From Corynebacterium urealyticum DSM 7109 (lineage in GTDB: Bacteria; Actinomycetota; Actinomycetes; Mycobacteriales; Mycobacteriaceae), in assembly GCF_000069945.1 (NCBI RefSeq), contig NC_010545.1, positions 2,170,001 through 2,234,000 on the forward strand: 64,000 bases of DNA, in the 5' to 3' direction. The first letter of the stretch is position 1. Each line of letters starts with the position of its first letter. The translations under genes were made by a program, and so were the position numbers. Below the pieces are notes generated by a model, which saw only the letters and a program-made list of their open reading frames with translations, was not told where the DNA came from and did no database searches. Shown one piece after another: positions 1 to 7,532 of the stretch.

Positions 1-436
1 GGGTGTGCAGGACCTCGATCGTCGGGGTGAGCCCCTCGATGCGGATGATCTCGCCATCCTTCAGCGGCTCGGCGGCGATGCAGTTGTGCTCGTCGAAGGC
101 GCGAACCGGTGCGCCAGAGAGCTGACGGAAGCGCTGAGCACCGTTGGAGTGGTCGTTGTGACGGTGCGTGAGGAGCACGAGGCCGATGGTGGCCTGCGGG
201 CCTTCCTCGCCGCTGGTTCCAGCGCCAATACTTTCCCCCACCGCCTTGCTGTGCAGGACGTTGAGGTGCCCCTCGTCCTGCGGACCCGGATCGATGACGA
301 CCGAGACCGGGTCCCCCGGGCCGCGAACTACCCAAGAGTTCGTGCCTTCGAGCGCTGCATAGCTGGGGTTTGGCGCCAACACCACACCGACATTCTCGGT
401 GACCGGGCGAAGCTGACTGTACGCGGGATGTTGCAT
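1..436 (-). CDS. MBL-fold metallo-hydrolase (partial, 3' end cut by window)
   Basis: Reading the minus strand from an ATG at 436 gives an open frame that runs off the left edge, so only about the first 145 residues are visible. The protein begins MQHPAYSQLRPV and contains a THRHNDHS segment, the HxHxDH-type zinc-binding motif of the metallo-beta-lactamase superfamily, preceded by a VVIDPGP strand typical of that fold. In mycobacteria the equivalent gene (Rv3677c type) sits next to the RidA gene exactly as here. The substrate is unknown; relatives are glyoxalase II/RNase Z-like hydrolases. The start follows the RidA stop closely, which suggests co-transcription. Superfamily assignment is firm; exact activity is not known. 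Confidence 0.85.
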   Translation of the reverse strand, partial: MQHPAYSQLRPVTENVGVVLAPNPSYAALEGTNSWVVRGPGDPVSVVIDPGPQDEGHLNVLHSKAVGESIGAGTSGEEGPQATIGLVLLTHRHNDHSNGAQRFRQLSGAPVRAFDEHNCIAAEPLKDGEIIRIEGLTPTIEVLHT

Positions 437-470
437 AACTCTAATTCTACGAAAACTCGCGGCTAAAGGC

Positions 471-959
471 CTATTGACGTACCTGAACGATGATCTCGAT
501 TTCCACTGGGGAGCCCAGTGGCAGCTCTGCGACACCGACGGCGGCGCGGGCGTGCTGGCCAGCGTCACCGAAAATCTCACCGAGGATGTCGCTCGCTCCG
601 TTGACGACGCCAGGCTGACCGCCGAAGCCGGTGGCGGAAGCGACGTATCCCGTGACCTTCACGATGCGTTCGATGTTCTCGAGGCCGACCTCTGCGGCGG
701 CGGCTGCCACGGCGTTGAGCACGGCGATGCGGGCCAGTTCGTAGGCCTCTTCCGGGCTGACCTGGGCTCCCGTGTGGGTGCCGATCTCGCCGACGAGGCC
801 GAGCTTCGGCAGCTCACCGTTAACGAAAGGCAGCTGACCGGAGGTGTAGACGACGTCGCCGCAGCGGACGGCGGGGACATAAGACGCGACGGCGGCCGCG
901 ACGGGCGGCAGCTCGATGCCGAGCTCGTCGAGCCGAGCTGGAACCTGAGACTTGGCCAT
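471..959 (-). CDS. RidA-family (YjgF/YER057c) deaminase-like protein
   Basis: The 162-residue protein starts MAKSQVPARLDELG and has the RidA core: VVYTSGQLPFVNGEL near residues 41-55, a central helix SPEEAYELARIAVLNAVAAAA, and the C-terminal segment ARAAVGVAELPLGSPVEIEIIVQV, where the family's conserved arginine and the glycine-rich edge strand lie. RidA proteins hydrolyse reactive enamine/imine intermediates made by PLP enzymes. Its place between a WhiB4-type gene and an MBL hydrolase matches mycobacterial Rv3678c. An in-frame upstream extension to 1037 exists but overlaps the next gene and lacks family similarity, so the ATG at 959 is preferred. It directly follows the DUF4177 gene (2-nt gap), which suggests one operon. 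Confidence 0.9.
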   Translation of the reverse strand: MAKSQVPARLDELGIELPPVAAAVASYVPAVRCGDVVYTSGQLPFVNGELPKLGLVGEIGTHTGAQVSPEEAYELARIAVLNAVAAAAAEVGLENIERIVKVTGYVASATGFGGQPGVVNGASDILGEIFGDAGQHARAAVGVAELPLGSPVEIEIIVQVRQ

Positions 960-961
960 GG

Positions 962-1117
962 TTAGTCCAGCTCTCGCTTCATGTAGGCGACGTGCTGCTC
1001 GCCGGTCGGACCTGGCAGGACGGAGACAAGCTCCCAACCATCCTGGCCCCAGTTATCGAGGATCTGCTTGGTCGCGTGGGTGAGCAGTGGCACGGTGACA
1101 TATTCCCATTTCTTCAT
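962..1117 (-). CDS. DUF4177-type small protein
   Basis: This 51-residue protein, MKKWEYVTVPLL to the C-terminal MKRELD, has the pattern of the small DUF4177 family: an initial KWEYVTV strand, a central DNWGQDGWELVSV segment and a closing strand that ends in a charged residue. The family has no established function. An alternative ATG four codons upstream (1129) would add MLEG; the family usually starts at the KWEY segment. It lies between the whcA terminator and the RidA gene, spaced 2 nt from the latter, and so probably heads a short operon with RidA and the MBL hydrolase. Confidence 0.8.
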   Translation of the reverse strand: MKKWEYVTVPLLTHATKQILDNWGQDGWELVSVLPGPTGEQHVAYMKRELD

Positions 1118-1176
1118 GCCCTCGAGCATAGCGATCGCGCGCGAGTTATGGCGCGGACGAGCTGGGGACTATAGAC

Positions 1177-1222
1177 AGAAAAATCCCCGGCCGGGGAGGT
1201 TTTAGAACCTCTCCCGCCGGGG
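1177..1222 (-). terminator. Rho-independent terminator of whcA
   Basis: The arms 1185-1201 and 1206-1222 pair over 17 bp with two mismatches around a TTAG loop. Read on the minus strand the hairpin is followed by ATTTTTCTGTC, so it terminates transcription arriving from the WhiB-family gene on that strand. Confidence 0.8.
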
Positions 1223-1301
1223 GGAGCTGCAGGCACATCGGTTAGCTTCCAGCTACTGCGAAACTATGACGGGCCGGGGTGTGGCCCTATTGAGAGGAGG
1301 C

Positions 1302-1685
1302 TTAGTCCTGCCCCTCGGCCTCGCGCTGCGCGGCGGCAGCTTCGAGCTGGCCAGCGAAGAAGTCGGCCCAATCGGTGACATCCGGACGGCGACGCAGCAG
1401 GGCACGGCGCTGGCGCTCCGTCATGCCACCCCAGACACCGAACTCCACCTTGTTATCGAGGGCATCGGCGCGGCACTGCAGAACGACGGGGCAGTGACGG
1501 CAGATAGCGACAGCCTTGCGCTGTGCTGCACCCTTCACAAAAAGCTCTTCTGGGTCCACGCTGCGGCAGTGTGCGTGGGTAATCCATTCACCGCGGTTCT
1601 TGAAAGACTCGCGGGTCGTCAGCTGCTTCACGGTCTGACGCACGGGCTTTGCTGCTGGTCGGGACTGGGAGCGGGATTCAGCCAT
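1302..1685 (-). CDS. whcA: WhiB-family Fe-S transcriptional regulator (WhcA/WhiB4 type)
   Basis: The 127-residue protein carries the four WhiB cysteines (C40, C62, C65, C71) that bind a redox-sensitive [4Fe-4S] cluster, then the GVWGGMTERQRR turn and basic tail (residues 83-100) that contact DNA or sigma factor. The start is the ATG at 1685, with GGAGG about 8 nt upstream; the open frame extends further but the extra part has no family similarity. The gene is divergent from a PonA2-type PBP gene, as in the mycobacterial whiB4-ponA2 and C. glutamicum whcA-pbp pairs. In C. glutamicum WhcA is linked to oxidative stress response; the same role here is inferred from synteny. A strong terminator follows at 1177-1222. 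Confidence 0.9.
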   Translation of the reverse strand: MAESRSQSRPAAKPVRQTVKQLTTRESFKNRGEWITHAHCRSVDPEELFVKGAAQRKAVAICRHCPVVLQCRADALDNKVEFGVWGGMTERQRRALLRRRPDVTDWADFFAGQLEAAAAQREAEGQD

Positions 1686-2245
1686 TCTTCGCCTCCAAGC
1701 TGGATCTAACGTTCTTCGTTTCGATGTTCTTTGGGGAACTGATGTGCTTGCTCTTTCCTCAGCGATCAACAGGATGTGTTGCATAGCCTGTCGAAGCATT
1801 GCCCAGAATGTTACGGGGGTCACATTTTGGATGTCTAATGCACAACAGGGCCGGGGGTACTTCAGCGAAGCAAAACTTTTCATAGGTCACGCACGACTAG
1901 CACAACTCGCGCAAACAGCCTCGACAGACCGCAGGAACACACCGTGCATATGGCGCGAAAATAGGTCATGGCCGGTTTATGCACGTCAGGACAGAGTTTT
2001 CTTGAAATACCTTTAAAATGTGATGCGCCCCACATTTCCTGCCGGACTTCCCCGCACGTGATAATTCACCCCGAAAAGCCAGGCAAATATCGGCGAATAT
2101 TTGTTTGCGCAAAACTAGTTTCAGCGGGGGTAGTAAGCTCCTCCCCCGCCACGCGTCCCCCAGCCGCACCTTGCCATCCCACACCTCAGCCGCGGTCGCT
2201 TTAGACACAATGAGGGCGTCCGACGCGTCGACTAATGTGTGTCGC
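1686..2245. other. Divergent intergenic region whcA / ponA
   Basis: The 560 bp between the two divergent genes are more AT-rich than the flanks, especially 1740-2110. I see the GGAGG ribosome-binding site of whcA next to 1685 and a -10-like TAATGT at 2233-2238 seven bases before the GTG of the PBP gene. Short open frames on either strand here have no family features. No RNA gene or repeat is recognisable. Confidence 0.5.
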
Positions 2246-4390
2246 GTGGAGAAGAACAACGAGCAAAACACGGCAGCACCCGACCGCGCCCGGCCCAGGC
2301 CGGCCCTTCAGCTGATCGGCGCGACGCTCGGTATCGCCATGCTCCTTGCCCTGGGGATGCTTCCCTTCGCCGGCCTCGGCGGTGCGGTGGTGAACTCCTC
2401 CGCGAACACGATGAACGCCAACTTCGCGGACATCGAGACCAAAAAGTCCCTCCCACAGGCCAGCACGGTTCTGGACCGCGAGGGCAACGCCATCGCCTGG
2501 ATCTACGACCAGCGGCGCTTCGACGTCCCGGCGGACAAGATCTCCTCCGCGATGAAGGAGTCCATCGTCGCCATCGAGGACCGGCGCTTCTACGAACACA
2601 ACGGGGTGGACCTGCGCGGTTCGGCCCGCGCGCTCGCAGCCAACCTCTCCAGCGGTGGGGTCGCAGAAGGTGCTTCCACCCTCAACCAGCAGTACATCAA
2701 GAACTACCTGTGGCTGATCAGCGCCAAGAACGACGACGAGCGCGCCGCCGCCACCGAAACCAGCCTGGCCCGCAAGCTGCGGGAGATGAAGCTCGCGGGC
2801 AATCTCGACGAACGCTTCTCCAAGGACGAGATCCTCACCCGCTACCTCAACCTCATCTCCTTCGGCCGCGGCGCCTACGGGGTCGAGGCCGCCGCCCGCA
2901 CCTACTTCGACCACTCCGCCGAGAAGCTGACGGACGCCGAGGCCGCACTCCTCGCCGGGGTCGTCCAGTCCACCTCCGCGCTGGACCCGTGGGATAACCC
3001 GGACGCCGCGCTGACCCGCCGCAACCAGGTGCTCCAGGCGCGCGCCAATAACGGTTCCCTCACCCAAGAGCAGGCCGATAGCGCGGCCGCCGAGCCGCTG
3101 GGGATCACGGAAAAGCCTGCCGGTGAACCCAATGGCTGCCTTGCCGCCGGGGATGATGGTTTCTTCTGCGACTACGTCCTGAATTGGCTCGAGGAGAAGG
3201 GCTTCAACCACGAAAAGATTGCCCGCGGCGGCTACACCATCACCACCACCCTGGACCCGGCCGCACAGCAGCACGCTGTGCAATCCGCCCGGAGCAATGT
3301 GGCCCCCGGACAGCCCGGGGTGTCTGAATCCCTGAGCTTCATCGCACCGACTGAGGATTCCCACGAGGTCATCGCCATGGCGTCCTCCCGGAAATACGGG
3401 CTGGACCAGGAGAATCATGAAACTGTTCTGCCGCTGCCGCACTCCCTCCAGGGGCACGGCGCGGGCTCAGTATTCAAGATCTTCGCCGCCGCTGCCGCCA
3501 TCGAGAAGGGCATGGGGCTGGAGACCAAGCTCAACGTCCCGCCCCGGGTAGAGGTCGATGGTCTCGGCAACGGCGGTGCCGCCGGCTGCCCGCCGGGCAA
3601 GTACTGCGTCGAAAACGTCGGCCCCTATAAGTCCTCCATGACGCTGAAGGAGGCGCTGGCAACCTCCCCGAACACGCCCTTTATCTCGATGCTGCAGGAT
3701 GTGGGTCTGGAGCGCACCGTCGACTTGGCCGTGAAACTGGGGCTGCGCAGCTACGCGGAGGAGGGCACCTCCGGGGATAAATCCATCGCGCAGCGCATTA
3801 AAGAGGAGCAGACCGGTTCCTTCGTACTCGGCCCCACCCCGGTGGACCCACTGGAGCTGACGAACGTCGGCGCCACGCTCGCGGATCAGGGCCGCTGGTG
3901 CGAGCCCTCTCCCGTCTCTTCGGTGACGGATGCCTCGGGGAAGAAGGTGGAGATCCCCCGCAAGGACTGCGAGAAGGTGCTCAACCCGGCGGTCGCCAAT
4001 GCGCTGGCCAATGGCATGGCGGGTGACGTATCGAATGGCACCGCCGCAGATGCCGCCCGGGCCACCGGCTGGAGCGGCCCGATCTCCGCGAAGACCGGCA
4101 CCACCGAGACCAGCAACTCTGCCGCCTTCCTGGGCTTCACCCAGAACGTCGCCGGCAGCAGCTATATCTTCAACGACTCCGGCACCGCCTCGAGCCTGTG
4201 CACCTCCCCAGTTCGCCAATGCGGCTCCGGCAACCTCTACGGCGGCAACGAACCTGCCCGGAGCTTCTTCACCGCCGCCGGCCCGATTGTGAACTCTTAT
4301 GGCGGCAAGAAACTGCCGCCCGTGCGGCAGAAGCAAAAGAAAGGCTCTGGCGAACTTGCCGACGGCGGGGCGGCCGGCTCCCAGCGCTAG
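2246..4390 (+). CDS. ponA: Class A penicillin-binding protein (PonA2/Pbp1A type)
   Basis: This bifunctional peptidoglycan synthase of 714 residues has a short cytoplasmic N-terminus and one membrane helix. Its GT51 transglycosylase domain carries EDRRFYEHNGVD (catalytic Glu111), GASTLNQQYIK, RKLREMKLA and KDEILTRYLN. The transpeptidase domain has the acylation serine in GSVFK (Ser408), SPN (474-476) and KTGTT (616-620). No PASTA domain is present. The GTG at 2246 is preferred because TAATGT (2233-2238) sits 7 nt before it, a leaderless layout; the ATG at 2210 is an alternative adding 12 residues. Synteny with whiB4-ponA2-Rv3683 supports the PonA2 subclass. The C-terminus is a short basic/Gly-rich tail rather than an added domain. 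Confidence 0.92.
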   Translation: MEKNNEQNTAAPDRARPRPALQLIGATLGIAMLLALGMLPFAGLGGAVVNSSANTMNANFADIETKKSLPQASTVLDREGNAIAWIYDQRRFDVPADKISSAMKESIVAIEDRRFYEHNGVDLRGSARALAANLSSGGVAEGASTLNQQYIKNYLWLISAKNDDERAAATETSLARKLREMKLAGNLDERFSKDEILTRYLNLISFGRGAYGVEAAARTYFDHSAEKLTDAEAALLAGVVQSTSALDPWDNPDAALTRRNQVLQARANNGSLTQEQADSAAAEPLGITEKPAGEPNGCLAAGDDGFFCDYVLNWLEEKGFNHEKIARGGYTITTTLDPAAQQHAVQSARSNVAPGQPGVSESLSFIAPTEDSHEVIAMASSRKYGLDQENHETVLPLPHSLQGHGAGSVFKIFAAAAAIEKGMGLETKLNVPPRVEVDGLGNGGAAGCPPGKYCVENVGPYKSSMTLKEALATSPNTPFISMLQDVGLERTVDLAVKLGLRSYAEEGTSGDKSIAQRIKEEQTGSFVLGPTPVDPLELTNVGATLADQGRWCEPSPVSSVTDASGKKVEIPRKDCEKVLNPAVANALANGMAGDVSNGTAADAARATGWSGPISAKTGTTETSNSAAFLGFTQNVAGSSYIFNDSGTASSLCTSPVRQCGSGNLYGGNEPARSFFTAAGPIVNSYGGKKLPPVRQKQKKGSGELADGGAAGSQR

Positions 4391-4493
4391 TCCGGGGGCT
4401 GGGGTTCGCCCGGAGGCCTAGTGGCGGCTGGAGATGGTCGGCTATAGCGGGCGGCACACCTGTTACTGGCGAGCGGCGGATAGACTTGAGCCC

Positions 4494-5567
4494 GTGTTGA
4501 AGCGCAAGACCTCGAAGTTCCGTGCCCGCCTGCCCCGAACGCCGTGGGTGGTGGGTAAGCCGAGCGCCCCGCTGGGGATTGACGTCCTCAAGAAAAAGAT
4601 GGGGAACGGCAACCGCACCGCAGCGCGCGTGAGCCGAACAATCGGCGCTGGGGTCGCGGGGCTCGTGGCAGCAGGGGCCGGCGTGCTGCTCGCGGCGAAC
4701 CGTGAGATTCGGCAGTTCGAGCTGAAGGAAGTCACCGTCCCACTGCTGGAGCCGGGCACGCTGCCCTCGCACTGGGATTCGCTGCGCATCCTGCACGTGT
4801 CTGACCTCCACATGCTTGCGGATCAACGGCTCAAGCAGTCGTGGGTCGCAGGTCTCATCGAGCTTGACCCGGACCTGGTAGTGAATACGGGCGATAACCT
4901 CGGCGAGGACGAGGCCGTGCCGGGTGTACTGAGCGCGCTGGGTCCGCTTTTCGAGCGCCCGGGCGTGTTCGTATTCGGCAGCAATGACTACTTCGCACCG
5001 AAGCCGGTCAACCCGTTCATCTACCTGCTGGGCAAGAAGCGCAAGCCTTCGCGCGTGCAGTTACCATGGCGCGGTATGCGCGCGGCGTTCCTCGAGCACG
5101 GTTGGCAGGACGCCACCCACGCCCGCCTGGAGTTCCCGCTGGGGACCGATGCGCCGGTAGGAAGTGGGGAGCCGAAGATGATCCGGCTCGCAGTCACGGG
5201 CGTGGATGACCCGCACCACGACCTGGCGGACTACTCGCAGGTGGCGGGTGCTCCGAATGCGGATGCGGACTTGAGCATCGGGCTGTCGCACTCCCCCGAG
5301 CCGGCGGTGCTGGATCAGTTCGCGGCCGATGGTTATCAGCTGGTGCTCTCCGGACATACTCACGGCGGGCAGTTGTGCCTGCCGGGGAGCCGGGCGATCG
5401 TGACGAATTGCGGCATCGACCGGTCCCGCGCGCAAGGGTTGTCCCGGTGGACGGAACGGACGTGGCTGCACGTGACAAACGGCCTGGGGAACTCGAAGTA
5501 CGTTCCCTTCCGGATTTTCTGCCGCCCGTCCGCGACGCTGATCCACGTGGTGGAGCGGGAGGACTAG
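4494..5567 (+). CDS. Membrane-anchored calcineurin-like metallophosphoesterase
   Basis: The 357-residue protein has a basic N-terminus, one hydrophobic helix (GAGVAGLVAAGAGVLLAA) and a metallophosphatase domain with the metal-binding motifs VSDLH, NTGDN, GSND (the GNHD position) and GHTHGG. It is the counterpart of Rv3683, found downstream of ponA2 in actinobacteria. Its substrate is unknown; a role in cell-wall or phospholipid turnover is only an inference from context. The GTG start is chosen because TAGACT at 4481-4486 lies 7 nt upstream and no Shine-Dalgarno sequence is visible, as expected for a leaderless mRNA. The first in-frame ATG lies 35 codons further in, still before the membrane helix. 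Confidence 0.85.
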   Translation: MLKRKTSKFRARLPRTPWVVGKPSAPLGIDVLKKKMGNGNRTAARVSRTIGAGVAGLVAAGAGVLLAANREIRQFELKEVTVPLLEPGTLPSHWDSLRILHVSDLHMLADQRLKQSWVAGLIELDPDLVVNTGDNLGEDEAVPGVLSALGPLFERPGVFVFGSNDYFAPKPVNPFIYLLGKKRKPSRVQLPWRGMRAAFLEHGWQDATHARLEFPLGTDAPVGSGEPKMIRLAVTGVDDPHHDLADYSQVAGAPNADADLSIGLSHSPEPAVLDQFAADGYQLVLSGHTHGGQLCLPGSRAIVTNCGIDRSRAQGLSRWTERTWLHVTNGLGNSKYVPFRIFCRPSATLIHVVERED

Positions 5568-5702
5568 CGGGCACGAGCTGCGTTCTTAACCCTTAAACCC
5601 ACCCCGGTTTTTCCCTTCCGGGGATCACGCGTTATAGTAAGGAACCGTTGCGGAGATCTTCCGGCCGGATCATCTGGCAGAAGAACCCTCGCAGCCTATG
5701 AC

Positions 5703-5776
5703 CGGGATATGGCGCAGTTTGGTAGCGCACCTCGTTCGGGACGAGGGGGTCGCAGGTTCAAATCCTGTTATCCCGA
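5703..5776 (+). tRNA. tRNA-Pro (anticodon CGG)
   Basis: The acceptor arms CGGGATA and TATCCCG pair perfectly, the D-arm has GGCGCAGTTTGGTAGCGC, and the anticodon stem CCTCG/CGAGG encloses TTCGGGA, giving anticodon CGG. The T-arm GCAGG-TTCAAAT-CCTGT is standard. Discriminator base is A and CCA is not encoded. A -10-like TATAGT lies at 5633-5638 and a terminator follows at 5788. The gene sits just before a cluster of insertion sequences. Confidence 0.97.
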
Positions 5777-5787
5777 CAAGTTGATTA

Positions 5788-5815
5788 AAGCCCTGGCCTT
5801 CCGGCCAGGGCTTTT
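5788..5815 (+). terminator. Terminator of tRNA-Pro
   Basis: A perfect 11-bp stem (5788-5798 with 5803-5813) closes a TTCC loop and is followed by TTTTCT. Confidence 0.93.
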
Positions 5816-5845
5816 CTCGTATTTGCTGGTCGAGGCGGATTCTAG

Positions 5846-7492
5846 GGGTCGTTGCAACATTTCCTAGCTTTCAGCTAAATCTAACAGCTCCGCCATCCGC
5901 TCCGCAGGAGTAGCAAAACCCAACGTCTTACGCGGCCGACAATTCAACCGATGAGCAACAAGCTCCAACTCCTCCCGCCCATAAACACTCAAATCCGCAC
6001 CCTTCGGAAAATACTGACGCAACAACCCATTAGTGTTCTCATTCGTCCCCCGCTGCCACGGCGACCCCGGATCACAGAAATACACCGGACAATCCGTCGC
6101 AATGCTAAACGACCTATGACCAGCCATCTCTGAACCCTGATCCCAGGTCAACGACCCCCGAAGATGCTGCGGCAACGTCATAATCGCCTCCACCAGCGCA
6201 TCACGCACCGCCACCGCACCATGCCCATCCGGCAAATGCAGCAACATCACATACCGCGTCGTCCGCTCCACCAACGTCCCAATCGCAGACCTTCCACCTG
6301 CACCGATAATCAGATCACCCTCCCAATGCCCCGGCACAGCCCGATCCTCAACAACAGCAGGACGATCAGCAATCATGATCATCGGATCAACAAACCGACT
6401 CCTCGCAACACGCTGACCACGCGGTTTACGCCGCGTCCGCCCCGTACGAAGGGCATGGGCCACCACCTTCTTCAACTCGCCTCTGGCCTGGCAGTACAGC
6501 TCTTGATAGATCGTTTCATGACTCACATGCATAGTCTCATCGCCAGGGAATTCCCTGCGCAACCGGCCAGCCACCTGCTCAGGGGAAAACTCCATCCGCA
6601 ACCACTGCCACACCTGCTGTTTCAACCGAGGATTCGCCGCAATCTTCGACACCTTCGGCCGAAACCTCCGAAGCGTTGACTTCCGGTGCGCCTCAAACGG
6701 GCGATAAATGCCATCATCACCACTATTGCGACTAATCTCGCGCGAAATCGTCCCCGGATCACGCCCAAGCTCACGCGCAATCGCCCGAACCGATAAATTC
6801 CGATTCACCCGATCCGCGATGCGCTCCCGCTCCACCAACGACAAGTACCGCCGGTCAATCACCTTCTCCACCGCAGCCTGCGGCAGCACCTCCACCGGAA
6901 CACTGACCCGGCCATCAACATACGCAAGAACCTGCATAAGCCGTTTATAGCGATAAACTGCCTGGCCATCGGGCACAAACGGCACACGCCGACCACGTGT
7001 TTTAATCACCCCCTTATCAACATCAAGCGCACCACGTAACCCCATCCCACACGCAGCTGCAGCAGAACGACGATCCAACCCACAGGCCCGAAGCTCCAAA
7101 TACTCCACTCGCCGCGCCGTAGCCACAGCCCGCCGACCCTCAGGAGCAGGACGGGGCCGCGCACCAATCGATATCCCCACCCGGTATACCGACGAAGGAT
7201 TCACACCCAACCGCCGCACAATATCCATTGGCGCGACATTCTGGGCAAACAACGCAACAATCTCGTCAACCACCTGTGACGACAACGTCTTATTCCGCAG
7301 TGGTAACCCATCACGATGCGCAATCCGATACGCCGTAGCTAACGACCATCCCAGATCCAGCCCAGCCGCACGCACCGACAAACCATCACCCACCACCAAC
7401 TGGTGGAACCGAGTGATCTCCTCAACCGGTGGATCCCACCGTGACACCGTCATCACCAACACCAACCCTTCAGATCAGTGTTGCAACGACCA
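5846..7492 (-). mobile_element. IS30-family insertion sequence
   Basis: An intact 1.65-kb element. Its ends are the inverted repeats GGGTCGTTGCAACA (5846-5859) and TGTTGCAACGACCA (7479-7492), 13 of 14 matching. Both ends are flanked by CTAG (5842-5845 and 7493-7496). Removing the element and one CTAG leaves TTCTAGAA, a palindrome, so a 4-bp target duplication is likely, but the palindromic flank leaves the exact boundary ambiguous by a few bases. It lies 30 bp beyond the tRNA-Pro terminator. Confidence 0.88.
5864..7465 (-). CDS. IS30-family transposase
   Basis: The 533-residue protein has N-terminal helix-turn-helix regions, including the IS30-type LSLVERERIADRVNRNLSVRAIARELGRDPGTISREI segment in the middle, and a DDE catalytic domain. 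The DDE residues are in HWEGDLIIG, TWDQGSEM and QRGTNENTNGLLRQYFPKG. No frameshift or stop interrupts it, so it may be active. Length is longer than the roughly 350-400 residues of classical IS30 proteins because of an extra N-terminal DNA-binding region. An internal ATG at 7453 is an alternative start. It is the only gene of its element. Confidence 0.93.
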   Translation of the reverse strand: MVLVMTVSRWDPPVEEITRFHQLVVGDGLSVRAAGLDLGWSLATAYRIAHRDGLPLRNKTLSSQVVDEIVALFAQNVAPMDIVRRLGVNPSSVYRVGISIGARPRPAPEGRRAVATARRVEYLELRACGLDRRSAAAACGMGLRGALDVDKGVIKTRGRRVPFVPDGQAVYRYKRLMQVLAYVDGRVSVPVEVLPQAAVEKVIDRRYLSLVERERIADRVNRNLSVRAIARELGRDPGTISREISRNSGDDGIYRPFEAHRKSTLRRFRPKVSKIAANPRLKQQVWQWLRMEFSPEQVAGRLRREFPGDETMHVSHETIYQELYCQARGELKKVVAHALRTGRTRRKPRGQRVARSRFVDPMIMIADRPAVVEDRAVPGHWEGDLIIGAGGRSAIGTLVERTTRYVMLLHLPDGHGAVAVRDALVEAIMTLPQHLRGSLTWDQGSEMAGHRSFSIATDCPVYFCDPGSPWQRGTNENTNGLLRQYFPKGADLSVYGREELELVAHRLNCRPRKTLGFATPAERMAELLDLAES

Positions 7493-7508
7493 CTAGAACT
7501 TAAGCGAA

Positions 7509-7516
7509 GCATCTGT
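7509..7516. repeat. Target-site duplication of IS1249-type element, left copy
   Basis: GCATCTGT here is repeated exactly at 10351-10358, directly outside the two terminal inverted repeats of the IS1249-type element; 8 bp is the usual duplication length for this group. Confidence 0.9.
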
Positions 7517-7532
7517 GGGTTAAGGGTCAAAA

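Noticed and set aside
1966..2271. 101-residue minus-strand frame in the whcA-ponA spacer
   Set aside because: No family features, overlaps the ponA start and no ribosome-binding site is visible.
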